Origin: Diplosphaera chodatii
Lineage: Eukaryota; Chlorophyta; Trebouxiophyceae; Prasiolales; Stichococcaceae
Direction of reading: 5' to 3'
DNA: 64,000 nt
Assembly (NCBI GenBank): GCA_032358165.1
Contig: JAALGY010000041.1
Location: 496,001 to 560,000, forward strand
Part shown: positions 1-11,700 of the stretch, piece after piece
Position numbering within the stretch: position 1 is the stretch's first letter
Layout of the letters: every line of letters begins with the position of its first letter
The notes under the pieces: generated by a model
Seen by the model: only the letters and a program-made list of their open reading frames with translations
What the model was told of the DNA's origin: nothing
The model's database searches: none
Translations under genes and position numbers: made by a program

Positions 1-160
1 GGTGTCTGCATGACACATGCAAGTGCGCGTCAGCAACCCTGGAATAACTGCAAGGCTTACGCCATGCAGCTGCACCGTGCTGAGCTCTGGCAACTGCACA
101 CGCCATCTGGCTGCCACCTCATAACAGTGCCAAGCGCAGTCACAAAGTCACGTGACCCAC

Positions 161-3100
161 CTGAGAGACGCCAGCGACGCCTGTGGGTGTGGAGCCGCCG
201 CCGCCAGGGACGGCGGACGCGGCGCCGCCGGAGGGGGTGGCTGCGGGGGTGCCCTCTCCAGGGGCGCCAGAGGCGACGCCGCCGGAGGGGGTCGCTCCAG
301 GGGTGCCCTCTCCAGGGGCGCCCGAGGCGACGCCGCCGGATGGGGTCGCTTCAGGGGTGCCCTCTCCAGGGGCGCCAGAGGCCACGCCGCCGGAGGGGGT
401 CGCTCCAGGGGTGCCCTCTCCAGGGGCGCCAGAGGCCACGCCGCCGGAGGGGGTCGCTCCAGGGGTGCCCGCTCCCGGGAAGCCGGCGGCTACGCCGCCA
501 GAGGGAGTTTGGACGCCGCCGCCTGGCGCTGGCACGCCCTCGCCAGCGACGCCAACCTCGGAGGGTGTGGTAGATGGGAAGCTGACGCCAGCCACCTGGA
601 CCATAATTGTCACATCATGCATACAATGTCTGTATGTGGACATGGAGAGCAGAGGGCATGCCAGTCTTGAGCATGGCATGGCATGCACAAGCTTGCAAGC
701 GGGCATAGTGGGTTCAGAGCCGCGGCTGAAGACCCCAGACCACTCTGGCAAAAGTGCATGGCGGTGGCTGCAACGGGGCTCACCTGGCCTGGCATTGGGG
801 CGGTGCCAGCGCTGCCGGCAGGCGTGGGCTGGTTGACGAAGATTGTGACGCCAGACGGGATGGGGGTCGGGCCGCCGAACGAATTCGTGCGGGGGGTTGG
901 CCCGCCGAAAGAGTTTGTGCGGGGGGTCGGCCCGCCGAAGCCGCCTGCGGAGGCATAGCGTGTGCATTAGTGCCGAGCACAGCGAGCAAGTCGCGTCGAG
1001 GCCACCAACAGCGCAGCAGCGGGTGCACTGTTGCTGAGCAAGCCACGTCGAGGAGCAAGTGTGGGCACCAACCTGAGGGCTTGCCGCCCGATGGCGTCGG
1101 TGCGACGTTGTTCTCATTGGGCGTGGGTGCGAAGGCGGAGGGCTTAGGCCGCCTGGAGGGCCTGCAGGATGCAGTGACCACGGCACATCACTTTTTTGTT
1201 CACTGCAAATATGCAGCTGGAACGCTGGTCTGCATTCTCGGCCCATGAAGCACCACGCAGTTTGTCCTTCATCTGATGACTGCAGCCGGCGGACTCGCAG
1301 TGCAACATCATGTCTGTGCTGCAGGCCAGGTACATGCACTGCATCTCACCTGCCGGGCTTGGGGGTGGGTGCTGACGGGGTGCCTGCTGGGGTGGGTGCT
1401 GACGGGGTGCCGCTGGGGGTGGGTGCTGACGGCGTGCCTGCTGGTGTGGGCGCTGACGGCGTGCCAGCTGGGGTCGGGGCTGATGGGGTGCCACTTGGGG
1501 TTGGCGCCGATGGGGTTTCGCTAGGGGTGGGCTCTGACGGCGTGCCAGCTGGGGTGGGAGCGGTGGGGGTGGTTGGCACATTTGGCGGCGGCTGTGAGTC
1601 CCTCTGCTCAGTAGGCGTTGGTGCCGAAGGTGTGCCTGCTGGAGTGGGTGCTGACGGCGTGCCTGCTGGTGTGGGCGCTGACGGCGTGCCAGCTGGGGTG
1701 GGGGCTGAGGGGGTGCCGCTTGGGGTTGGCGCCGATGGGGTTTCGCTAGGAGTGGGCGCTGACGGCGTGCCAGCTGGGGTGGGAGCGGTGGGGGCGGTTG
1801 GCACATTTGGCGGCGGCTGTGAGTCCCTCTGCTCAGTAGGCGTTGGTGCGGAAGGTGTGCCTGCTGGGGTGGGTGCTGACGGCGTGCCTGCTGGTGTGGG
1901 CGCTGACGGCGTGCCTGCTGGTGTGGGCGCTGATGGCGTGCCTGCTGGTGTGGGCGCTGACGGCGTGCCTGCTGGTGTGGGCGCTGACGGCGTGCCAGCG
2001 GGGGTCGGGGCTGAGGGGGTGCCGCTTGGGGTCGGCGCCGATGGGGTTTCGCTAGGAGTGGGCGCTGACGGCGTGCCAGCTGGGGTCGGGGCTGAAGGGG
2101 TGCCGCTTGGGGTCGGCGCCGATGGGGTTTCGCTAGGAGTGGGCGCTGACGGCGTGCCAGCTGGAGTGGGCGTGGTGGGGGTTGTGGGGGCGCCTGGTGG
2201 CGGCACACCGATGCGGGTCTCAGGTGGTAAGAACGGGCTGGGCGGGGGGCTGGGCGGCGCCTCCACAGCTGGAGTGCCTGGTGGCGGCACGCCGACGCGG
2301 GTCTCAGGTGGAGAGAATGGGCTGGGCGGGGGGCTGGGCGGCGTCGCCACAGCTGGAGTGCCTGGTGGTGGCACGCCGACGCGGGTCTCAGGTGGCGAGA
2401 ATGGGCTGGGCGGGGGGCTGGGCGGCGCCGCCACAGCAGGAGTGCCCGGTGGCGGCACGCCGACGCGGGTCTCAGGTGGCGAGAATGGGCTGGGCGGGGG
2501 GCTGGGCGGCGTCGCCACAGCAGGAGTGCCTGGTGGCGGCACGCCGACGCGGGTCTCAGGTGGCGAGAATGGGCTGGGCGGGGGGCTGGGCGGCGCCGCC
2601 ACAGCAGGAGTGCCCGGTGGCGGCACGCCGGCGCGGGTCTCAGGTGGCGAGAATGGGCTGGGCGGGGGGCTGGGCGGCGTCGCCACAGCAGGAGTGCCCG
2701 GTGGTGGCACGCCGGCGCGGGTCTCAGGTGGCGAGAATGGGCTGGGCGGGGGGCTGGCCGGCGTCGCCACAGCAGGAGTGCCCGGTGGTGGCACGCCGGC
2801 GCGGGTCTCAGGTGGCGAGAATGGGCTGGGTGGGGGGCTGGGCGGTGGGGTGCCAGGCGGCGGTGGAATGGCACTACGGACCTCTGGCGGGGTCAGGGGC
2901 GGCGGTGGGACGGCATTTGGTGGCGGTGCCGCGGGCGGAATGCAGTCACACACCTGTGTTCAGGAACCAGCAAGCAGACGGTCAGCAAGCAGACGGTCAT
3001 CAGGAGGCCACAACCTAATCAGGACGCTACCAGGCAGCAGCCAGCAAGCACCAGCTGCGGATTGCATGAAATGCACTGTCAGCTTACCACAGGGAACTTG

Positions 3101-6100
3101 AAGGGGCCGCAGGTCTTGCACAGCTTGTTGCTGGGGATCTTCATGCCACAGGGGCCTGTCACCATTGCTGGTGCGGTGCCATTGTTGGGCACATACTTGT
3201 TGTCAACAAAGTACAGTGAAACGGTTGAGCCTGCAGATCAGAGCCGGCATCAGTCCAGCCGAACTGCTCACTGTGGCAGAGTCGTTTGTCAACAAGGGTA
3301 GACATGACCCGCACTTGGGAACATAGCGGCAATAACACGATCTTGCATCTGCAGTGCAGCACGCACCGCAGGGGGCATCAAAGTAAAACAGGGCCTCGCC
3401 CGAGTCGCACTGCTCCCTGCAGGGCACGTGCAAAGGGTTAGCCAACGGTTGCTGTGGTGCTGCTCAGTATTCAGCACGACAGCAGGTGAGCAACAGCGGC
3501 GAAGACATATGCAGGACGCCCAGGAGCATACTGGGGCTATTACAGGGAAAAGGGATGGGCAGCTGGCTTACCGCTCCTTGTTGCAGACCTCCACGCCACG
3601 CTTGTTGGTATACGACGCCAGGACCTTGTTGATCTTGCGGCCGAAGCAGTTGCGGACGGTGACCGAGGCGAAGCCGGGCTTGTTCAGCTTGCACTTGCTC
3701 TTTACGCACTTGCCCGGTTTCTTGGGCGTCAAGGGGCAAGACTTCTTGTTCTTGTAGGGGCAGATGTTGGGCGGCGATGGTACCATTGGCGGCGGGCTGC
3801 TGCCCCGGAAGTCGGGGGGTGTCAGCGGTGGGGGGCTGGGCAGCGGGCTAGGGGGCGGGCTGGGCGGGGGGCTGGGCGGTGGTGATGGCGGCGGGCTGGG
3901 TGGTGGGGATGATGGCGGTGGGCTTGGCGGCGGGCTGGGAGGCGGCGAAGGCGGCGGGCTCACGGCCGGGCTCGAGGGCGGCGGGCTGGCAGCACGGAAG
4001 TCTGGCGGCGTCAGCGGGGGCGACAGCGACGGCGGCGCAGCGCAGCAGGGCACTGGGAAGTTGAAGGGGCCGCACGACTTGCACAGCTTCCTTTTGTTGA
4101 TCTTGCAGGTGGAGTTACCCAGATCCAGCGGGGAGCCGCCAGGGGGATAGTACATGTCATCGCTGATGAACAGGCTCACGGTGGTGCCGCACCTGCAAGC
4201 AGGATACGAAGGGAGGCATTGGCAACAGCAGCAGCATTGTCCCCTACTGCTCATATGGAAGTTCAGCTGACAATGCTTGGCGATGGGTATGGGCAGCCAA
4301 AAACACACTCACTTGGCATAGAACTCGAACAGGTCCTCGCCCTGGCCGCAGCTTTCCCTGCATTGATGATCAGCGTCCATTTAGGAAGAACAGCAGCAAT
4401 TCTACACTAGGAGGTCACCAGGAGGACAGCGAAGACCATTTGGCAAGATTGCCTCGCAATAGCACTTGATGTGCCGTACACAGCTTTGCATGTTGATGTT
4501 GCCAGGTCACTATTTGCTGCTGTCCATGAGTATGCACCCAGCCCAGAGTGTGTGAGATGTATCTCTCTGCACAGGTAGTGTAGCGCACTTGTATTTGTTG
4601 CAGGTTGGGCCGTACATGCCATCGTACTCGGCCTTGATCAAGTCAATGTCCTTTTTGAAGCAGTTGCCAACGGTGACGTGGCTGTAGCCCGGCTTGCTAT
4701 CGGAGCATTCGACCTTCACGCAGTCGTTGTTCTTTGGCGTCAAGGGGCAAGGCTCCTTGTCCTTCGTGGGGCATGTCTGCAGCACAACAAGACGCGTCAT
4801 CGTCAGCGCTTTGGAATGCACAGTTTCAGCACTGCGCCCAGCAGCAACAATGCCTGCTGCAGGACCGGCATCAGCAGCAAAGCAGCAGAGGCAGCCACAA
4901 GCATGCAGCTGTTGACGACAGAGAGGACAGATACCACCCGCATTGCCATGCACGCGCTGCCACCAGGGCTCAGACCTGTGGTGGTGGCGGCGTGAGATCG
5001 GCCGGCGGCGGGGACGTGTCACGCAGACTCGGCGGACTGCTGGGCGGGGGGCTGCTGGGCGGTGGTGAAGACGGCGGCGGGCTGCTGGGGAGTGGGCTGC
5101 TGGGCGGCGGTGAAGACGGCGGCGGGCTGCTGGGCGGCGGTGAAGATGGTGGCGGGCTGCTGGGCGGCGGTGAAGACGGTGGCGGGCTGCTGGGCGGTGG
5201 TGAAGACGCTGGTGGGCTGCTGGGCGGTGGTGAAGACGGTGGCGGGCTGCTGGGCGGAGGGCTGCTGGGTGCCGGTGATGATGGTGGCGGGCTGCTGGGC
5301 GGGCTGCTGGGCGGGGGCTGGGTGTCACGCAGGTCAGGCGGAGAGGAGGGCGGCGGCGAGGGCAGTGCTGCTGGGCTTGACGGCGGAGGGGGGCAGTTGC
5401 AGTCCTGAATCAAGGCACATGACATGCTTCAGACGCATGCTGTCACCATGCACTTTCGGGCTGGACTGTGCCTCGGGCCCATGGCAGCAGCGAGGTTGCC
5501 AGTGACACGAGAAGGCGGTGTGCAGCAGGTGGAGGCAGGAGCTGCGGGCGCATACAGTTGCGTAGATACTAGCTGTTTTACTGCTTACCACATGGAAGGT
5601 GTAGGGGCCGCAGGTGTTGCAGCGCTCCCTGCCCTTGAACACGCCGGAGCAGGCGCCGCAGTCGCCCAGCGGTTTGCCGCCAGACGGGCAGTGGCTTGAG
5701 TCGGTGAAGTACAGCACCACATCGCTACCGCACCTGCAGATGCGGAGCACAGCCAAATTGGATCACAGCCCTGCGTGGGGTGCCCACGGGGCATGCGGAC
5801 ACACTGACCAGATGGGTCAACAGGCAGCCAGGCAGCTCGCAGGAGTGGCACTGCTGAGTGTGGCAGACAGCACTGCCTGATGCACGTTGATGCAGTATGC
5901 CTCGAGTGACCAGAAAGCGTACTTGGCCTTGAAGGTGAATGCCTTGCTGCGATCACCACAGTTGTTCCTGCAGAATAGTCGACACATGAGCCGTTGCTGC
6001 ACAGTGGTTACCGACCATCATGGCAGCTGCTTTCTGCATGGATGAGTGCCTCGCAGACGCCCTGGTTCGCCAAACTTGCTCTGCGGCAGGAAACGCTGGC

Positions 6101-6806
6101 TTGCAACCATGCCGTACTGAAGCGCACTTCGACTTGTCGCAGACTTGTGTGTCAGCCGAGTTGGTGTACTCGGCGGCAATGTAGTCGATGTTTGCGCCAA
6201 AGTAGTTGTTCACAGTGACCTCGCCGATGCCGTCTTCGCTGGTGCACTTGGTGGTCACGCAGCCTGCAGCAGCAGGGGAGGCGGCGCCATCAGCACCCTT
6301 GCAGGTAAGCACGTCCGACATGTTGCAAAAGCGCCAGCGATATTATGGATGCATGTTGTGCCTCAGTCGCAGTTGCTTGACTGCGGGTCAGAGGGCGCAC
6401 CTGGGAACATCGGCCCGCTGGGGCAGGTGGTCCGGCCGCGCGTCGGGCAGGTGTCATCCTTCGGCGGCTTCTGCCCAAACTTGGTGGCCTCTGCACCGCC
6501 CAAGCCTGCAGCGGACGGCGCACGTTTTTTCAGACGACAGGTTTGAGAGGGCAGGCAGGGTGTGATGCCAGACAGAGGCAGTAAGCTGCCTGCCAGGTGT
6601 GTTGCATGGTACGCTGTGTGGCACCCAGCTGTGCGCGCAAAACCTGGGCATCTGAGTCAGCGGCACACCAGCAGTGTGGCGACATGCCCTTGCTGTCATG
6701 ATGTGCATGCAAGCAAGCAAGGCAAGGACGCACTTGCTGCCAGGACCGTCAGCAGCAGCAGGCCCAGCGTGCTGCGGCGGCCGAGTGCTGCCCATGGCGC
6801 CGCCAT
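161..6806 (-). CDS. Gene A: modular Cys-rich / hydroxyproline-rich secreted glycoprotein, 3' part beyond window
   Basis: Fifteen exons were read on the minus strand: 6734-6806, 6401-6505, 6128-6263, 5923-5967, 5589-5733, 4976-5404, 4589-4776, 4313-4357, 3572-4192, 3367-3416, 3088-3230, 1350-2953, 1073-1161, 784-944 and 161-595. A donor at 160 shows that the gene continues to the left, so at least 1,423 residues are encoded. Exon 1 is a signal peptide (MAAPWAALGRR, then a Leu-rich core). Three copies of the Cys-rich domain follow (pattern CPT..K..CP, CV...C, VTV.NCF, AEYT, VC, C, CG, lC.sCGpf.f.v), separated by PPSSPP-type linkers. The last five exons are long Pro/Thr/Gly repeats. By analogy with paralogues B and C, the missing end should hold the GCGG domain. 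The likely role is a structural protein of wall or extracellular matrix; that is inferred from composition, not shown. Confidence 0.8.
190..500 (-). repeat. 54-bp Gly/Ala/Pro coding repeat in gene A
   Basis: The leftmost exon encodes about five copies of an 18-residue unit, approximately GATPSGGVASGAPGEGTP. It differs from the PPP-rich linkers in being Gly/Ala-rich. The 'TPTGVAGVS' element in the same exon (toward 161) also occurs in the last large exon of gene B, which supports A and B being paralogous right to their ends. Confidence 0.85.
1350..2190 (-). repeat. TPSAPTP-type coding repeats in gene A
   Basis: This is the 3' part of the longest gene A exon. It encodes a run of units such as GTPSAPTPAGTPSAPTPSE. 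Two nearly identical larger blocks each contain PTEQRDSQPPPNVPT followed by TPSAPTP units, which indicates duplication inside the exon. The same block occurs once in gene B. Thr, Ser and Pro dominate, so the region should be rich in O-glycosylation sites and unstructured. Confidence 0.85.
2200..2860 (-). repeat. About eight 84-bp coding units with PPETR motif in gene A
   Basis: The exon encodes about eight near-identical 28-residue units built on GVPPPGTPAVATPPSPPPS plus PFSPPETR. Units differ by single substitutions (ATP/AAP/EAP and V/A after the Arg), which points to recent unequal crossing-over. The PPETR element is a variant of the PP(E/D)(F/L/T)R motif found throughout genes A-D. Confidence 0.85.
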
Positions 6807-8742
6807 GCTGAGCAGCGACTGCCGCACGGTGTGCCGGCCGACGCCTCTGTACACAGCTCAGCGCCGACGCCTGCGGTGTGTTTGATGCTTCGCCTGAAGT
6901 GCAGGAGGTTGGATGTGTAAGACAGCCGCCGAACAGCCAGTACGTAGACCTTTCAGTGCCCTCCCGACCGAGACACGAAGCGCCAGGCTCGCCCGCACCT
7001 GCATGCTGCACGGCTGTTGCATCCTGGTTTGTCCACGGCCAAGGGAACCCACGAGATCGCTGTGTCCACGGTGCGGCAGATCCGCCGCCACTGATACCCG
7101 TCTCACACATTTCGCTGTCCGCCATGCATTCGCAGGTGCTGATGCAGGGGTAAGCCAGCGGGGCCGGGGCGCGATGATCGGTGATGCAGCGGGCTGCTGG
7201 CGGCTGACCTTGCGATCGTCCGTTGCTCTAGCTAGGTCCGCGTGCGCGCTCAGTCGCGGGCACAAACTTCGTGTGCGAGGGCCTGCCCGCAACAGAAGCT
7301 GCCGCAGGGCAGCCACGGCGTGCTACTGCGTCACACACGCTCCAGGATGCCGGCCACGACGGGCTCCAGCCATGCATGCGACCATTCGTAGCTTGGGGCT
7401 CAGCTAGATCTCAAGTGCATGAGATGGAGCTAGAAAGGAAACGGGACACTGCACTCGTACACCTCGGCAGCATTGCCCGCAGGCCGCCGGCAGCGCGCCG
7501 ACGAGGCTGCTGGCAGCTGCCGCCTGTGTTGTCGTTGGCCCTGAGACGTAGAGCGGGGGTTGGTGGCAACTCCGCCTTCATACCCCTCTCGTTCAAACGC
7601 CGGCTCTATCTCGGGCCTCGTCCGCCGGCGCCCAGCCATCGCCCCTCGACCATGAGCATGCTGTGGTGGTTGCAGCCTCATTCAGCGGCCGACTCCGACA
7701 CAACAGGCGCCCCCGCGGCCCGCAATGTCATTGATCCGGGCCCGAGGTTTACACATGCATTTGCACACTAGGGGCGCACGGGGCGGTTCTTATGCGGCAG
7801 CAGCACGCGCCGCTGCGGACGTGCACTGTCAGTCTCACTTCCGACAAAACTGTGCGCCCGCCGCGGCGGGGCTGCAGCGGCGCGGACAAAACAAATAGGC
7901 GGTCGCTGCCCAGAACCACACACGCCACTTTGGGCACCATAGCACGCCGTGTTGCGTGCCCGCCACCGGGGACGAAGATCAATTGAGCCGACGCACCCAG
8001 CGTGCGGCTGGTCGGTCTGATCGGCGCGCTGGCACGCGGGCAAGGCAGGCGTCGGCGGCACAAGGACCCGCTCACCTTCAAATTAGGCAGCCTCTGCGCT
8101 CGGAGACACAGGCGCCGCAACTGGGCGTATCAGCCGCGTGGCGAGGCGCCTGTTGCTGTGTCGTGTCAGGGCGAAAGTTGTCCGGGCTCAAGACGTCCTG
8201 CATGCCAATAAAGCCAGCTTGCCGAAAGGCTGGCCACGTGACCGCATCCAGGAAGTCGAGAACCCGCAGCTTGCCTGCAGCTACTTCCATGCCCTGTAGC
8301 TTTCAGCCACACGACGCTGCGTGGAACCTGCGTCGTGGCATCAGCTCAGGGTTGACGTGATTTTTGGAGGCACGAGTGCGGGCTGCATGCGCTTTTGGGC
8401 GGCGCTGGGCATGACTGTTCGCTTGTAGCGTTTAAGGAGTTACCGTTGGTTTGCCAGTGCACTCGAGGGACACCATGTAGGCAATCAAGGGTGAGCAAAC
8501 CATGTCAATGTCAACGAAGCAAATAAACCACAGCGCAGAAGTATAATTGTCATAGTCTACCCGGTGCGGGGGGCATTCGGGCAGGTAGTGGTCAAGGCGC
8601 GCTTGCCACTGGTGTGCTGGGTGCCTAAAATTGAATGCACGTATACAAACTGAAATCCGTTGATGCTACTCGTGGGTGTCATGTGTTTTCAGGTAGTTTG
8701 CTGCCCGGGGAGCACTGCAGACGGACACCCGAGGGGCTGCCT
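6807..8742. other. Intergenic: 3' UTR of gene B and 5' flank of gene A
   Basis: No coding region could be supported. Open frames here lack splice support, domain similarity or neighbours in phase. The right part should be the 3' UTR of gene B, ending near the TGTAAA at 7748-7753. The part from about 6807 to 7740 is the expected promoter region of gene A. I recognise no clear TATA box. Confidence 0.6.
7748..7753 (-). terminator. Probable poly(A) signal of gene B (TGTAAA)
   Basis: On the minus strand this reads TGTAAA. TGTAA is the usual poly(A) signal of green algae. It lies about 1 kb beyond the stop codon of gene B and is the first such motif I found after it. Genes C and D have the same hexamer downstream. 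Confidence 0.5.
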
Positions 8743-11700
8743 TCACGGCAAGCTGTCTGCATGGCTGCCCGGTCCGCCGCGGCTGGTATGGCTGTGGTCC
8801 AGAGAACCAAATGCCAGGCCTTCATCGCTTGCAGCGCCGGCTGTGACCATGCGGCCGTTGGCACTGGCTGTGGTGTGCGCGCGGCTGTTCCCACGCAGCA
8901 GTGCCTTTGCAGCACCACCCTGCAGCACCACCACCTCGCTGCCGCCGCCAGCTGCGAGGCCCTGCAGCAATGGGGGACATAGAGCACGTCAGATGCTGCC
9001 CTGTGCATGATGTGAGGTGGCAGAATGCTGGCACCGGCACTCAGCACATCAGTGCGAGCCCACCGTGGCCTGCTGCGCCATCTAATACAAGCCTTATATT
9101 TGATACAGGCGGCCCTTGAACAAACGATTTCCTACACTGACCTGGAGTGCAGACAGGTCCAGGTTGATAGTGCCGCCAGCCGCAGGCTTCTCGACATTGA
9201 TGTTGATGACCGTGATGTTGCTGTCCTTGATCGTGACACCGCCGCAACCGCAGCCGCAGCCGCAGCCGCAGCTGGCCGACTTGCAGTTGTGCGCTGTTGG
9301 GCATGGCGCCGTAGCATTGGCACCTGCAGTGCAGACAGGGTGTCAACGGTCGGTATCCATTGGGCACGAGGGTAAGCGTTCAAACAGAAGTGTAGAGCAT
9401 GTGATCAGGGTGGTCAGGGGGTGGTAAGAACACTGACTGCTGCTCACCCTCGGCAATGGTCGGCGGGCCGCTGACAGTAGGGGTCTCTGACGGCTGCGAC
9501 ACTCCGGCACCGCGGCCATTGCTGGGGGCCTGTGAGGGCATACCCTCGGATGCGGCTGCAGATGGCGTGCCCTCTGCACCTGCCGGCGAATCTGGGCCGA
9601 CACCCGCCACGCCTGTGCCGCCGTTGGGGGTGCCCGCAGGCGTCAGGCCTGTTGCCGAGACGCCAGTGGGCGTGCCGTTGGCTGAGCCACCGGCCGGGGT
9701 GTCTGCTGGAACAGTGCTGCCGGGCTCGCCGCCGGTGGGGGTGGCCTCCGAGGGCGTGGGCACTGCCTCACCAGCGGGTGTGAAGGTGACACCGGCGACG
9801 CCTGTGGGGGTGGCCTCCGAGGGCGTGGGCACTGCCTCACCAGCGGGTGTGAAACTGACACCGGCGACGCCTGTGGGGGTAGCACCTTCTGTTGGCGTTC
9901 CGCTGGGCTGGCCGCTAGATGAGGATGTGCCGCTAGGGGTTGGGCTGCCTCCAGGGGTCGGACGAGACTCGCCAGGCGTGGTGCTGCCGGCAGGGGTCGG
10001 CTGGCCGAAGTTGAACTCCGTCGGGGTGCCGCGGGGGGTGGGCCTGCCACCTGGGGTTGGGCCGGAGCCGGGGGTGGGACCGCGGGGGGAGCGGAAGGGC
10101 TGTCTGTGCCGTGACGGCCGCGACGGCTTGCTGGGCTTTGTGGGCGTGGTGGGGGTGCCGCTTGGTGTTGGCGCCGATGGGGTTCCGCTAGGAGTGGGCG
10201 CTGACGGCGTGCCAGCTGGGGTCGGGGCTGAGGGGGTGCCGCTTGGTGTTGGCGCCGATGGGGTCCCGCTAGGAGTGGGCGCTGACGGCGTGCCAGCTGG
10301 GGTGGGAGCGGTGGGGGCGGTTGGCACACTTGGCGGCGGCCGTGAGTCCCTCTGCTCAGTAGGCGTCGGTGCTGAAGGAGTGCCGCTGGGGATGGGCGCT
10401 GACGGCGTGCCTGCTGGTGTGGGCGCTGACGGCGTGCCAGCTGGGGTCGGGGCTGAGGGGGTGACGCTTGGGGTTGGTGCCGATGGGGTTCCGCTAGAAG
10501 TGGGCGCTGACGGCGTGCCTGCTGGGGTGGGGGCTGAGGGGGTGCCGCTTGGGGTTGGCGCCGATGGGGTTTTGCTAGGAGTGGGCGCTGACGGCGTGCC
10601 AGCTGGGGTGGGCGTGGTCGGGGTTGTGGGGGCGCCTGGTGGCACTCCCATCCTGAACTCCGGCGGGGACTGCTCGGCAGGCGGGCTGAAGATTGTCGGA
10701 GGGCTGTCAGCTGGCGGCGTGAAGCTGGCAGGGGGTGAGAGTTCAGCCGGTGGGGAGTTGCTGGCGAGCGGTGGGACGCCCCTCCTGAACTCTGGCGGGG
10801 ACTGCTCGGCAGGCGGGCTGAGGATTGTCGGAGGGGTGCCAGCTGGCGGCGTGAAGCTGGCAGGGGGTGAGAGTTCAGCCGGTGGGGAGTTGCTGGCGAG
10901 CGGTGGGACGCCCATTCTAAACTCTGGCGGGGACTGCTCGGCAGGCGGGCTGAGGATTGTCGGAGGGGTGCCAGATGGCGGCGTGAAGCTGGCAGGGGGT
11001 GAGAGTTCAGCCGGTGGGGAGTTGCTGGCGAGCGGTGGGACGCCCATCCTGAACTCTGGCGGGGACTGCTCGGCAGGCGGGCTGAAGATTGTCGGAGGGG
11101 TGCCAGCTGGCGGCGTGAAGCTGGCAGGGGGTGAGAGTTCAGCCGGTGGGGAGTTGCTGGCGAGCGGTGGGACGCCCATCCTGAACTCTGGCGGGGACTG
11201 CTCGGCAGGCGGGCTGAAGATTGTCGGAGGGGTGCCAGCCGGTGGGGAGTTGCTTGGCGGTGCGCAGGGGCACTCCTGCACGTTGTTGCAGAGCAACCTC
11301 AACATCCAAATATGTGTAAATGCTCAGCTTGAGCACAGTCATGCTGAGCAGTTCTCAGCTCGCAGCATACCCCACATCCAAATGCAGTCAGCATGGGCGC
11401 TCACCACAGTGAACTCGAAGGGGCCGCATGTCTTACACAGCTTGTACTTTGGCAGCTTGGACGCACAAGCGCCCGTGACCTCCAGCGGTGCAGTGCCATT
11501 GTTGGGCACGAAGTCACCGTCAACAAAGTACAGCGACACTGTGCTGCCGCAGGGCGCCTGGAAGTAGAACAGCGGGCCTTCCTCGCCGCACTCGTCCCTG
11601 CAGGTGGCAGCAAATGCTCTGAGACATTGCTGTATTTATGTGCATATGCATGATGAAAACGAGTGTAAGCTCTGGAGACTGAGAGACAGCATATGCTGGA

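Noticed and set aside
1245..3101. 618-codon plus-strand frame of VGADGVP repeats
   Set aside because: Antisense of the gene A repeat exon. Its ends coincide with the loss of the repeat rather than with splice or start signals.
6913..8360. Several 90-166-codon open frames between genes A and B
   Set aside because: High GC makes such frames common. They overlap each other on both strands, show no domains, and lie where a 3' UTR and promoter are expected.
9456..11567. 703-codon plus-strand open frame, Gly/Val-rich
   Set aside because: It is the complement of the Pro/Thr/Ser-rich exon of gene B. Reverse complements of CCN-rich repeats are GGN-rich and stay open. The minus-strand reading has splice sites, Cys domains and a signal peptide; the plus strand has none.
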